From positions 1,612,001 through 1,676,000 of the forward strand of contig JAGMUV010000004.1 of NCBI GenBank assembly GCA_020744425.1: 64,000 bases of DNA. The letters run 5' to 3'. Positions 37,671 through 48,747 of the stretch are shown piece by piece. The stretch comes from Dactylonectria macrodidyma. Lineage: Eukaryota > Ascomycota > Sordariomycetes > Hypocreales > Nectriaceae. The notes beneath the pieces are model-generated. The model made no database searches. It was not told the origin of the DNA and saw nothing but the letters and a program-made list of their open reading frames with translations. The first letter of the stretch is position 1, and the number at the start of each line of letters is the position of its first letter. A program made the translations under genes and the position numbers.

Positions 37671-38378
37671 GTCATTGAATAATCGTGTTCTTAGTCGTGT
37701 GTGACAAAGAGGCGATGTGGGGAAATTCCGTTGCGGGGAAGTGGGTAGAAGAAGGCTGGCCTGTGTGTCACCTACCCTACAGCACCAACTTCTGAGAAGG
37801 TTAAATGAAGCATATACAAGTATCTATTCTATCGATATGAAGAGAGAGAAAGCATAAATCCACTCTATTTCATCGGACGCCTTAGTCCCAGTGGCATTCA
37901 GTAGAATGCTAAATCAGTGTGTCGATGGGTGTAGTATTAAGCTCTACGCAAACGAGTCAACTAAGAGGGTTCACGCATCATCTTCCTTATGAGAGACCAG
38001 TCTTTGGAACTCAGCAGGGAAAGGCTAGTGAGCAAGTTTCATCGAATGAAGAACAGAAGTCACCATTACAACCATGCTCGAGCCCTACCACGCTCAAAGT
38101 GATAATCGAGAGAGACCATCTCGATTACGTACTCGTGCGTACCGAGGCCTGTTAGCGTTTCGCGGGGAGATTGCGGGGAAGCTGAATCTGTCCCAACTAA
38201 ATCGGGCAAAGTGCGTCACCGTCTCCATATATTCGTGCCCCTGCCTACGCACTGAGTTGGCTGTCTTCGCCTGCTTCGATTCATTTCCGCTTTTGACGTT
38301 GACGCCGCTTCAAACCATCGGAAGGCGTCATACCTCCTATCATCACCACACGTGTCACACTACTCGTCTTATTGTGAC
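37671..38378. other. Intergenic, promoter side of the composite transcription factor
   Basis: It contains site D of the shared palindrome (37717-37730) and several GCGGGG/CGGGGA hexamers (for example 37734-37739 and 38162-38180) of CreA type. No gene is seen. Confidence 0.5.
37717..37730 (+). promoter_or_regulatory. Near-palindrome, site D (variant)
   Basis: GTGGGGAAATTCCG shares the GTGGGG arm and the GGAAATTCC core (the reverse complement of GGAATTTCC). It lies about 50 bp after the P450 stop and 660 bp before the transcription factor ATG, so which gene it serves is open. Confidence 0.4.
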
Positions 38379-40978
38379 ATGGCCTCACCGTTGCTTCCTT
38401 CGACGTCCGCTTTTTCGTGCTCCACTTGCTCGGCCTCCTTCAGCCGCCGGGAGCATTTGCAGCGCCACCTACTCTCCCGTATGTCCTTGCAGGATCTCGA
38501 CTATGCTTGTTCTATCAGATGCGATCTTTGTTTTTTTTTACTTTCCTTTTTTTCTCATTTTCTTCCCTGTTGTGCCATAAGCATTGCCCCAGCTCTAAGT
38601 GCGGCAAGACCCTGGCTAACGAGACGTAGACAGCTCGGACCGCAGCTTTCATTGCATCTTTTGCGAGCAATCCTTCTACCGCAGGTGTGTTGAAATCCCT
38701 ACTTTCAATATCTCCCACTGCTCACTTACGTCGATTAGGGATGTCCTGAAGCGCCACTGGACATCCTGCAGGCAGCGGATAGATGCCAATGTTGACATCC
38801 CAACCCTTTCTCAGCAGGTAAGAGGCAAGAAACGGAAGTCGTGCGACCGCTGCGTGCGGTTGAAGCGGGCCTGCGACCAAAAGAAGCCTTGCCAAACTTG
38901 CCTGGCGAGGAAAGAAAGGTGTCTGTATAACAGGGTGGCACACAGAGAACCATCCTCAAGCCCTATAGCTACTCTCCCGCCGCCCCAACGTGTATCTCTT
39001 GAAGATCTCGTCCACCATACTGGACGGGAGGAGAATCAGGGCTCAATCGAGAATCAATTCGATGAAACCGCCATAACAAGCCAGATCAATACCTTCCTCA
39101 TTGATGAGGAGCAAGCAACCTGGGACTCTGTCGCTACGCTGCCATTGCAACTGCAGAATGCGTCACCTACATCTACCAGTCTTATCGGTCAAGAAATGGG
39201 CAACCGTCTCTGTGATCAAGCAAATATGTTCAATGTCGCGCTACCACCAGCTTCCGCGGTGTCTACACTTACTCTCAACCCTGGGTGGGCATTTCCATTC
39301 CTGAGTAGATTCACCCCTTCGAGCGGCCTTCTGAGCTGCTTCGAGTGCGGGACGGTCTCTGAGAGGCAAAAGCTTGTTCAAAACCACTCGGATCTTTATT
39401 ATTCTTCATCCGGAGACTTTGTCGCATCCAATGTTATCATTAGCGATACGGAGGCTAGTTGGACTACGCCTGCCGCCCTTCAACGGCCAAACTTCAGCTC
39501 CGAATGGATCCCGATATCCAACAACCCTCTCCTGAAGTTGACGAACGAAATTGTTCAGCGAATCAAGGATATCACCATATCAAAACCAAGGGGAACGAAG
39601 GTAATGATTGATTGGTCTCCTGCTATAGAGAATATTTGCTACAACTTCTTCTCGCCTGCGAACGTGGAGAAGTTTTTGCGTCTATTCTGGGCTTGCTGGT
39701 ATCCCAATTGCCCCATCATTCACAAGCCGAGTTTTGCGGCCGAGGCAAGCTCGCCCATCTTGGTTGGCTCAATGGTCCTCGTTGGTGCTTGCCTATCTCC
39801 TGATGCCAGCGATCGCACCCATGCAACTGTGTGGTTCAATAGTATGGAGGAAGTGGCCTTCAATGACGACATTCTTCACGACGAATCTATCGTGCTATCC
39901 GGATCCATGAGCAATAAAACCAGGATTTGCAAAAGGTTGGAGGCTATCCAAGCTGCATATCTTGTGTGCCTTTTGCAGAATTGGGAAGGTTCCAAGGACA
40001 GCAAACAACGCATCCGACGCCACCGTTACACTACGTTGATAGGAGTACGTCTCATTTTCTATCACCTACCCTTTCGGTCACTCTGCTAATCCCTGCTCCC
40101 AGATCGCAAGAGACTTCAATTTTAGTCAAGTCACGGTCAAGGACCTCTGCGTCGAGCACGTTTCGAACTTTGATTGGGATAGTTTTATTTTTCTCGAGAC
40201 CCTAATACGGTGAGTCGTCTAAGAAATCACATGTCGATTTTGCTAACACTCTCACCACAGAACAGGAACATTTATCTTCCTGTTGGACTCTGCATTCGTT
40301 GTCTTCCATAGCTCACCGCCTCGGATGATGCTACCCGAGCTGAACATTGATTTGACCTGCCCAGATGCATGTTTCGAGGCTACTTCGGCCGAAGAATGTT
40401 TTATCCTTCTTTATGATTTCATTCAGACTGAGAATAACCGTTCAAACTTGAACATATCGACCACATTAGAGCTTCTTTGCCGTCCCGATGTCAACGACTG
40501 GGAGACTTTGAGACACCTCAGCATCTTAAACATGTTCACGATAGTGACAGGTACGTTTTCTGCCATTCACAAACCAAGGTAGTTAGTACGGGCTGGCTGA
40601 CCATGCAAAGCATTGCATTATCTTATTTTCCACTTCCACACGTCCTTTACCGACTTCTCTCAAGCGACACCTGTCGATCTTGGGCTTGAGAGATGGATTT
40701 GGCTGTGGCACCAGGGTGCCTGCCTGCACGAGCTGCAACTTCGCAAATTTCCATCCTGTGAGACCATGTGGAAGCGTGTGGGATTTATGCAACATGCCCC
40801 GGAGTATTACCTCCTCTCTCGAATTATGCTCGAGCGTTGGAAGGCAAACCGGGATGGCCACGGCAGCGACGGCACTTCGCCAAGCTCATGGATGAACATG
40901 GTCACAAAACGGCAAGCGCCCATCAAGTATGACGAAAGTGAGATGGGTCAGTTTCGAGAGTTGATTAGCAGCATATAG
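38379..40978 (+). CDS. Transcription factor with two C2H2-type fingers plus Zn2Cys6 cluster
   Basis: Six exons (38379-38478, 38630-38684, 38739-40044, 40103-40209, 40261-40550, 40611-40978) encode 741 residues. Finger 1 is CSTCSASFSRREHLQRHLLSH (C14, C17, H30, H34); its last histidine is made by joining exon 1 to exon 2. Finger 2, from C42, is C2HC (CIFC, H58, C62). A Zn2Cys6 cluster starts at C87 in CDRCVRLKRACDQKKPCQTC with C-X2-C-X6-C-X5-C-X2-C-X6-C spacing. A fungal_trans-like helical region follows (for example LFWACWYPNCPIIHKPSF). Such composite regulators are a small fungal group. Its place beside the P450/ALDH/oxidase genes makes it a candidate regulator of them. The first intron (149 nt) is unusually T-rich. 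Confidence 0.88.
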
Positions 40979-41297
40979 AATCGGGCGTACTACCGTATAT
41001 CAGCTCAAGCCAATTGAATATTTCGTGAAAATTCGCCACAAGGGTAGTGGATGTGGTGCGCGTATTGGCATGTGTGCCTGTCAGATCTCTATTGACGAGC
41101 ACTATATTCCCGGCATGTGATTTGAGGCGGGTATGCAGATCAATGATGCCGAGGTCGACCGAAATGGATAATTTCCGTCTCCTTGGTTTGTAGTAATTGG
41201 CCAGTTACATACATCCTGGTCCTGCCAGCCGCGGCCGCGTGGCCTTCTTCTATTTAGGAAGGCCCTTGTCGCAGGCAGAATGGATCTCTCTTGGCTC

Positions 41298-41360
41298 CAG
41301 ATAGATGACTCCCACTTACCGAAGCGCTTGGACACAGATAGGCAACTCCCACTTACCGAA
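41298..41360. repeat. Direct repeat, two 26-bp copies
   Basis: Both copies begin CAGATAG and end ACTCCCACTTACCGAA, with three variable bases between, and start 37 bp apart. Could be a duplicated regulatory site or a small tandem duplication. Confidence 0.6.
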
Positions 41361-42157
41361 CACATCAACCCCGACGCAATAGAACGTCTGATAATTACGT
41401 GAGTTACATTGTGGCATCAAATGTTGCATTGAGATTCATCAAGAAAATCCGCAATAATTACAAACAGGGTCCTCAATTGCGGACGCATCCGAAAGTGGAA
41501 ACGGACCTTATTTCCCCTTCAGTGTTTTGTTTCGCGTCCCAATAGTCGATGCCTATGTACACGCTAAATAAGGTAGGTAAATAGAGTGCTAAAGTTATGG
41601 ATTGCGGAGTATTCGCATCCGCGGACAGGGTTATATCTTGGGACAATGCTGGCATTCACCCACACCGATCGGCCAGGCTCCCTAATCACCCCTCTCTGAT
41701 TTGTCTGTTGGTTGCTTGTTTTCTTCAAGAAGTTGCAAACCACCCCTGACGACGTTGCAATGCTGACGACGCATCTTGAAATCTGCTACACTCTCTAGGG
41801 GCCCGGGCTCATCATGCAGATGCCGGATGGCCAATCAGCTTGGTCACATTACTGTTCTCCGTCGGCCCGTTTCGCCATGAGAATGTGAGTTTCTTCATTC
41901 GTACGTTGATCCTCACTAGTCTTGGACCTGGCAAGCGATACATCATTCATTGTTCCGCGCTGGGTTGCATCTTGGCACCAAAGGAACCATTGACGTGATG
42001 ATGTATTTGCCAAACAGGAAACTCGGAGGACTGGAGAGGAGGTTATTGGTGGCATCTTGATACGTTGGTGATTTCAACTTGATTGCAGACAATGCCAAGT
42101 GCCATGGAATAGGAAGGCGATGGCACGCTCAAATGACGTTCTACGAACTTCAACAGA

Positions 42158-42163
42158 TATAAA
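42158..42163 (+). promoter_or_regulatory. TATA box
   Basis: TATAAA lies 140 bp before the ATG of the secreted dioxygenase gene. Confidence 0.4.
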
Positions 42164-42297
42164 GCTTGACAAGATCGCTATGAGAAGGAGTTCAGCTCCA
42201 ACATTGGCATCAACTACATAGTAGTCAGTTCATATTAGTCCTTTACTTCAGCCTTGTATATACTTCAAGCCCTTCCAATCTCTAGGATCTCTCGATC

Positions 42298-43552
42298 ATG
42301 CGCTTCATTCAGCTTGTCGCTGGTGCTCTTGCAGCAGGGACCATTTCTGCGCATCCCGGCCATGATCACAAACAAGAGTTGGCAGAGCGCACGGAAGCCT
42401 TGCTTCATTCCAAGAAGGATCTGAGCCATTGCGCTGAGAAACTTCGGGCCCGTGGCGTTGAGAAACGGTCTGTTGAGCGCCGCGCGGCCAAGGCTACCAA
42501 CCTGCTCAAAAGAGGGCACCTCAAAGGTATGATGGTTACATTGAACTCTAAACTTGTTGCTAATGCCGGAAAATAGATCGAGATCTGACCGATCTTCTTG
42601 ATGTCTCTCACCACTCAAGTGCTGACTACGATCTTGACACACCCGAGTCGACCATCTTTGCTACCAACGGCTCGTGTGTTTTGGCTCCTGAGTCCGTCGT
42701 GGGACCGTACTGTAAGTTGATAACGCTGCACTGCTGTATGAAACACTTGCTAATGATCCACCCGTTGCGTAGATGTGTCTGGAGAATACGTCCGCCAGGA
42801 CATTGTGGAGACGCAGGCTGGTGTGGACTTGGCTCTTGACCTGCAAGTCCTTGACGTGGCCACTTGCGAGCCTATCACTGGGGCATACCTTGAGATCTGG
42901 CGTAAGTTGTATCTCATCTTCTAAATACCAGTTGGGTTTGTCGTTCAAGTTCTAACTTATTCACGCAGACTGCAACTCCACTGGTGTCTATTCTGGTGTC
43001 AGCTCTGGTGGCAACTACGAGAGCGCCCCGGAGAACCTCGATTCCACCTTTTTGCGAGGTGCGCAGCAGACAGACAGCGATGGAGCCGTGCAGTTTGATA
43101 CACTCTTCCCAGGCCACTATCAGGGACGCACTACTCACATTCACGTCATCTTGCATCTCAACGCTACCCCTCTTGCCAATGGCACCATTAGGTCCACCAC
43201 AGCTACCCACGTGGGCCAGATCTTCTTCGATCAGGACCTCATTTACCAGGTCGAAGAGTATAGCCCCTACACGACCAACACCCAGGATCTCACTACCAAC
43301 GCCCAAGATGGCATCTTGGAAGGGATTGCCGAGACGAGCGACCCATTTACCGACTATGTTCTTCTTGGCAACTCCGTCAGCGATGGCCTTCTCGGCTGGT
43401 TGAGCTTTGGCGTTAACACTTCTCTGATTAGCACTGTTAGCGCGGCTGCTACTTACTATGCTGATGGTGGTGTAGAGAATGGGAACTCGGGTGGCGGCGG
43501 TGGTGGCGGCGGCGGCGGCGGCACTCCCCCTGGAGCTCCGCCAAGCGTTTGA
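42298..43552 (+). CDS. Secreted intradiol ring-cleavage dioxygenase-like protein
   Basis: Exons 42298-42526, 42577-42711, 42773-42901 and 42969-43552 encode 358 residues. A signal peptide (about residues 1-18, cut near ISA/HPG) directs secretion. A basic, propeptide-like stretch with KR sites follows. The intradiol fold is marked by ESVVGPYYVSGEYVRQDI, THIHVILHLN and FPGHYQGRTTHIHV. The Tyr and two His in these motifs fit the non-haem Fe(III) ligands of catechol/hydroxyquinol dioxygenases. Such extracellular enzymes open catechol-type rings released from lignin or plant phenols. The C-terminus has an unusual run of eleven glycines, then TPPGAPPSV. Start and joins are firm. It may complement the phenol-oxidising genes at 29-38 kb, although it is 4.6 kb away. 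Confidence 0.9.
43493..43523 (+). repeat. GGC/GGT microsatellite coding a polyglycine tail
   Basis: A run of GGN codons inside the 3' end of the dioxygenase gene encodes about eleven consecutive glycines. The length is likely to vary between strains. Confidence 0.7.
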
Positions 43553-44656
43553 ATGCTGCGACTCTGAGTGAAGATGACCAGTTGACACTCATTGGCCCGT
43601 GGTAGTGGGTATTGACATGGTCAATCATTCATCGAGGAACCTTTGTACAACGCAAAGTGGCTACTACATTTCGTCGGGAACTTTCGCGCCGTATTCCTAT
43701 TTCGATTCTGTCCATAAAAGTCTTCTGCAAATTGAAATGAGATTGTATATCCCCACTATCGTCCGTTCTGTTATGTTAAAGTCCGACACTGAGAAATAAA
43801 ATTGACTAGAGAAGCTTAGCATAACGAAATGTAGGAAATACAACGACTTTCTACGAATGTCTTGAGGATGAATGACTCAGAGTATGTATCTTCCAGCACG
43901 CTGGTATCTGCATTTACCTAATGCAGGATGAATACTGATCTCACCAATATCGGCCTACTAGATCGGCATTTTATACGCAACTCAGAACCATGCAGCGATT
44001 TCCGTCCATATTGTTACCATTATTTGTCATTCCGAACCAATCAAGCTGACCATGCATGAAGTGTCGCCGTCCGTGACCGCTGCTCATCCATGGCTGGGAA
44101 TTTTACTCGGCTTTAAGCGGTATTTAGGCCTTCAATTGGTGGCTCGCTTATCAACGGGAGTGCGGAAACCAACCTCTCGTGACAATCCAAGGGCGGAAAG
44201 GAGCCAGCAATGCATTGCTTCTGCGTGGTTGACAACTTGTTGCTTACTATTGGCCCGTTGGCATTTCCCCGCATTGTTGTGATCCGCGGCAAATCTGGGA
44301 CGGGACCCGTAGACGGTACATCATGGCAACTCCTAGACACCTCTGCCGAATTGATCAGACTTTAGATCATCGAGTCAGTGACGAGGAATAGTGATTGAGA
44401 TTGGTGATTGGTTAGAACTGCTGGTCGGAAGCAGGGAACAAGACTTCCATGTCGGACATTAAAACAACATCCGGCGGAAACACTTTCCGAATGCTAGTCA
44501 TACCACTCAGATTCATTCTATATAAGGTGATCAGGATGAATATCTGGTCATCATCACTCTTGTCACCGTTAAAATTCGTTCATCGAGCAAGTGCTGCTAT
44601 TAGTCACGCCACGATTCCACGCCACCACACAGTACCGATTCAACAAAGCCACCAGA
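43553..44656. other. Intergenic region
   Basis: AATAAA at 43795-43800 is a possible polyadenylation signal of the dioxygenase gene. A TATA-like TATATAAGG at 44519-44527 lies about 135 bp before the aldolase-like ATG. No gene is recognised. Confidence 0.45.
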
Positions 44657-45717
44657 ATGTCCTCAACAACCGAAAAGTATACAAGCGGGGACCCAAGACT
44701 AGCCTTTGTGGACGAGGAAGCTGAGCAAGCACCCAAGTTCGATGACCCGTACGAAGAACGAAAATATGTGAAACATCGCCTCTCTCTGGCCTTTCGAGTC
44801 TTTGCCAACTTTGGTCTTGCGGAAGGAGTTGCTGGTCATATCACCGTCAGAGATCCAGTTGACCCAAATAGCTTTTGGGTGAATCCTTTTGGTAGGTCAT
44901 CATATTTATGTTCAATCAACTACGTCAGACCGCAACGGGCGAAAGCCACTATTTTCCCCATTGAGAAGATCTGCTGGCCAGGTACTCGTAATTCCACCCA
45001 GAGGCTAATTAAGGATCTCATCAGGTATGCATTTTTCCCTCATCCGGGATGAGGACCTTATTCGTGTCGATCATGATGGTCACGTTGTCGACGGAGGCAA
45101 GAACCGGAGACTCAACTATGGTATACAAAGCCCCTTCCAACCTTGTCTTAATTATCCTTGTTAACTAGTCCATTATCGCTGCAGCCGCCTACGCTATCCA
45201 TGCCGAGATTCACAAGGCGCGACCGGATGTTTTGTGTGCAGCTCATTCGCACAGTACTTACGGCCGAGCCTTCAGCGCCACTGGCCGGACTCTAGATATG
45301 CTGACCCAAGACTTTTGTGTCTTCTGGAAAGATCACATACTGTGGTCCAATTTTGCCGGCCTCGTCCTGGCGCCAGCTGAAGGCAAGGCGATAGCGGCGG
45401 CCTTAGGGAACAGAAAGGCGGCGATACTCGGGAACCACGGCATCATGACTCTTGGGCCAACGATTGAGGCGACTGTGGCATGGTTTGTTCTGTTTGAGAG
45501 ATGTTGCCAGATCCAGCTTCTCGCCGATGCGAGCGCTGCCGGCTCGGGAAAGCCGCTGGTAACGATCGGTGAGGAAGAGGCCAAAGCAACCTGGGAGGCT
45601 GTTGGAACAACTGGAACAACTGGGAATGGATATTTTCAAGCATTGCCACTTTTTCAGGTCGCAGAGCGAGAGTTTGGAGAGAGAACACTCTTGGGCAAAG
45701 GTTTGAAAGCATTATAG
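44657..45717 (+). CDS. Class II aldolase/adducin-domain protein
   Basis: Exons 44657-44891, 45025-45120 and 45185-45717 encode 287 residues. The N-terminal part has GLAEGVAGHITVRDP and NPFGMHFSLIRDEDL, the latter made by the first join. Zinc-ligand histidines of the fold are seen in IHAEIHKARPDVLCAAHSHS and in ILGNHGIMTLG. Related enzymes are L-fuculose-phosphate aldolase and L-ribulose-phosphate epimerase; most fungal versions of this length are uncharacterised, and some act on keto acids or sugar acids. It probably acts in the cytosol. The first intron is longer (133 nt) than most here. Its 3' end faces the Zn2Cys6 gene with only about 80 bp between stops. Confidence 0.9.
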
Positions 45718-45795
45718 ATGGTGTGATATTGGAGACGTCTGAGTAGACGGTTTCAATACGGTCTAAGTACTACACAAACAATTGCCGTCTACTGA

Positions 45796-47613
45796 TCAAA
45801 CAAGTAAAACTCTGTGACCCAGAATCTTCAAGCAAGCTCCAATATCCCATGCTTCAGCGTTTAGATCGCCTTGACTCCACACCTTGGCCATGATACTCAG
45901 AGCCTCACGCGCGGTCCCGAATCCCTGAAGACCCTCCATCGCGGTCCCTATTCTGCGGAATTCCTGCCTATCTTCTTCCAACGCCAAGCAGCCACCGACA
46001 CAGAATGGCCATGCAAGCGAACGAAGCCATATTGGCGAATATATCTTGTTGAAAAGGTCAATCATTTTTGTACAGTTGCGACGGATTCTCGGGTCTGTTG
46101 GTTGCCAGCCTAACAACACTACTAGGATGTGTAGATACGCTGCATGGGCCCAGATGCGGGTAATGTGACGATTCAGTTCGGGTACAAGCGGAGCGAAACC
46201 GTAAGAACAATTTGATTGCTGAAGGAGTGCTTCGAGTGTTTGAGCAGGCTTGTTGCTTTGGATGGATTCACTCTCGTCCAACGGATTCTTGTCGTCCAGC
46301 CGCGCGAGGCCCTGTTGGATGCTTTTCTCAATAGCAGCTGCACGCGAAATCAAATCCGCCTCAATTAAATCACCATTTTTTGAACATTCTTTTTTCCATG
46401 AGTTAAGGACTGAAGTGTCGCTTATCGCTAGCAAGACCCAAGCCTCGCAACCCATGATCTCTTCGATGCTCAAGGTAGGAACTTTACCTAGTCCGTCAGC
46501 TTTTAGTTCATCGTGGTAGTCCTTCAATCTTGGAGGTCTCTCAAGAGATGTACTGGCGATTATGTCGTCGATCAGGAGCAGAGTGGAGAAAAACCGAAAG
46601 GCACCCTGATTTGGGCTTGGTGGGATCGACATCGCCGACGACCAGCTGCTGCCCAGCCTCTCCCAGACTCTACTGATGCCTTCCTTTTTGTCGTCGTTTC
46701 CATGATCTCGAATCATTTGCTTAAATAGAGTCGTCGCAGCGTCCAGGTGTATCTGCCATTTACCGGATGGCAGAGCAATCTCGAAAATCAATAGTTGCGT
46801 AATAGTCGCCAAGAGGTATAGACTGCTGAGCGGGGAGCTCCCTTTTTCTTGACAGCTGATTTCTTTGAGATCCTTTTGAACAGTAGATAGAGCCATATCC
46901 ATTTGCTTGCGAAGTTCTGCCCAAGTATCTGACATGCATCTTTCGTGACCTGGACCCGGCGCGACTGGTATGATGGTGAAGAAGTAGGACGACAAGCTAA
47001 CAATGGTGCTGAGGAAGCCAGGGTTTTTCATTGCTAGTGCGAGCAGCCATGTGCGCCCACCTTTAAGTACAGGCGGTCTGTAGAATGGGAAAATGGTTGG
47101 AAATGTATAGTCCATGTAGCCCGTAATGAAGCCCATGTCCAGCTCGCTCAGCGAAGTCTTCTGTCCTGGGTCCTGGTCGTGTGTCGATGAGGGGGCGGGT
47201 GGATCCAGGGCGGCAGTCTCGGCAAGATGCGATATCGGTATATCATCTGGTGTCGGACTCGATTTCGCGGCATTGCCTTTGGGCTGCGAGATTGGGGCTT
47301 GGAGCGACGAGCTATCGTCCAAAGGAGACACCATCTCCACATCTTCTGAGACATCAGAGATGTCCCTCGCGATGCTCTCCATCAAGGCAATGCCACGCCG
47401 TCTTTTGGCATTCTTCTTGACCTGAGATTTGATCTTATCCGTCATCTGTTGCTGCCTCTTCCCACCGTCCATCCACTCCGGTTTGGATGAATCATAATGG
47501 CAGTTGATTTCCAGGGCAGAGCATCCTCCGCAGACGGGCTGCAATTCGTCACATTTCTTATGGCGAAGACGACACGTCCAGCAAGACGCCTTTCTCTTCT
47601 GTCCGGGGGTCAT
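45796..47613 (-). CDS. Zn2Cys6 transcription factor
   Basis: An intronless 605-residue regulator. The zinc cluster (CWTCRLRHKKCDELQPVCGG, then CSALEINC, residues 11-38) has the normal C-X2-C-X6-C-X6-C-X2-C-X6-C spacing, so it should bind CGG half-sites. Basic segments (residues 51-73, KRRR) can serve as nuclear signal. The rest is the DUF3468-like helical regulatory region common in single-exon fungal C6 proteins (for example MGFITGYMDYTFPTIFPFYRP). It is divergent from the NAD(P)-binding gene at 47932 across only 318 bp. That promoter contains two identical CGG palindromes, so self-regulation and control of the partner are plausible. Confidence 0.92.
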   Translation of the reverse strand: MTPGQKRKASCWTCRLRHKKCDELQPVCGGCSALEINCHYDSSKPEWMDGGKRQQQMTDKIKSQVKKNAKRRRGIALMESIARDISDVSEDVEMVSPLDDSSSLQAPISQPKGNAAKSSPTPDDIPISHLAETAALDPPAPSSTHDQDPGQKTSLSELDMGFITGYMDYTFPTIFPFYRPPVLKGGRTWLLALAMKNPGFLSTIVSLSSYFFTIIPVAPGPGHERCMSDTWAELRKQMDMALSTVQKDLKEISCQEKGSSPLSSLYLLATITQLLIFEIALPSGKWQIHLDAATTLFKQMIRDHGNDDKKEGISRVWERLGSSWSSAMSIPPSPNQGAFRFFSTLLLIDDIIASTSLERPPRLKDYHDELKADGLGKVPTLSIEEIMGCEAWVLLAISDTSVLNSWKKECSKNGDLIEADLISRAAAIEKSIQQGLARLDDKNPLDESESIQSNKPAQTLEALLQQSNCSYGFAPLVPELNRHITRIWAHAAYLHILVVLLGWQPTDPRIRRNCTKMIDLFNKIYSPIWLRSLAWPFCVGGCLALEEDRQEFRRIGTAMEGLQGFGTAREALSIMAKVWSQGDLNAEAWDIGACLKILGHRVLLV

Positions 47614-47931
47614 GGGGGGCTCAGCGGAAGCGTTTGAATGGCCAGGCGGCCTGATCCGATATTTGTGTGCAAGGACGAGAATGCTCTGCTGGCTGCTGTC
47701 GTTTTGGGGCCGCCGTGTCTTAGGTGCGCTCGGGAATGCTCCGCCGGGAATCTTATCCGCGCGGAGAATGTCCCGCGCGCGAAAGCTTCCGCGCGGAGAC
47801 TAAACCTGGCGCGAGAGTCAGGATATCACCAGACTTTTGTCGAAAGAAATATGGATAAGCTTGTGAACCAACATATAAAGACTCAGTCTACCGGTCATAG
47901 TTTTGTAGATTCGACCAACAACACGCACATA
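47614..47931. promoter_or_regulatory. Divergent promoter of Zn2Cys6 gene and reductase-like gene
   Basis: The 318-bp region holds two identical TCCGCGCGGA palindromes at 47756-47765 and 47788-47797. They are 32 bp apart, about three helical turns, with TCCCGCGCGCGA between them. TATAAA at 47874-47879 lies 58 bp before the reductase-like ATG. Confidence 0.55.
47756..47797. promoter_or_regulatory. Paired CGG palindromes, likely Zn2Cys6 operator
   Basis: Two perfect TCCGCGCGGA palindromes spaced 32 bp centre to centre. Inverted CGG half-sites are what Zn2Cys6 dimers bind, and a Zn2Cys6 gene starts 143 bp to the left. Confidence 0.5.
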
Positions 47932-48747
47932 ATGTCCAACTCGAACAAATCTCCCATCATTCTTGTGCTCGGAGCCACAGGCCCAGCAGGCGTTTGTCTG
48001 CTACGTGAGCTCCTACATCGGAAATATTCCACCGTTGTTTACGCTCGCAGCCCTTCCAAAATTCCTACAGATGTATCATCAAATGCTCTCATAACGGTAC
48101 GAGATTATATCACGCTGACTTGACGATGCGGCTGTCCCCATGCCCGTCCCACTACTACCCTCTAGCTCGAGGGCAAACTAATCGATGCATTGATGCAGAT
48201 AATCAAAGGCGAGATGAATGACCTCAACGCTCTATCAGAAGCTATGTCAAAGACCTCCATTGTCTTGTCTCTGCTTGGCCCCAACATTGCCGACAAAAAA
48301 GTTCCGCCTTCTCTCTTCGCCGATCTTTATGTCAACTCGGTTTTCCCCGCCATGCACAAAACGGGCGTTCGACGCATCATTGCAATGGGTACCCTTTCAA
48401 TATCCTCTCCAGATGACCAGTGGACTTTTTTCCAACCCATGGTCCACATGTTCATGAAGCTATTTGCTCGGCCCATCTATGACAACATGATCAACTTGGC
48501 CGCCGCATTCAAAGACCAAGCCCAAGGGTTGGATTGGACCGTTTTCCGGATTGCCCAGATTCCCGGGGAATCAGACGAAGCAAGCTGGAGCACCGATCGA
48601 AAGGGCCAGATTTATGCTGGACCAATTGGAGGAAAAGGATGGTCGAGCTCGGTGAAGAGAGCGGCATTGACTAAATGGATCGTCGACATCATGGAATCGG
48701 ATAAATGGGCCGGAAAGATGCCTGGGGTCAGCCGTCTGGCGAGTTGA
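47932..48747 (+). CDS. NAD(P)-binding Rossmann protein, NmrA/atypical SDR type
   Basis: Exons 47932-48096 and 48166-48747 encode 248 residues. The glycine motif GATGPAG (residues 14-20), after a hydrophobic strand IILVLGA, marks NAD(P)-binding of the atypical short-chain dehydrogenase group (NAD(P)H-binding/NmrA-like). VLSLLGPN and RRIIAMGTLSIS are further strand motifs of this group. The classical YxxxK pair is not evident, so catalysis is uncertain; some members are redox sensors and others reduce small ketones or quinones. It shares a short promoter with the Zn2Cys6 gene on its left, suggesting joint control. The first intron sits after ALIT, with GTACGAG...CTCTAG ends. Confidence 0.85.

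Larger units (their letters stand above)
40979..42297. other. Intergenic region with a 26-bp direct repeat
   Basis: About 1.3 kb without supported genes. It contains a direct repeat (41298-41323 and 41335-41360) and, near the next gene, a TATA box. Confidence 0.55.
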
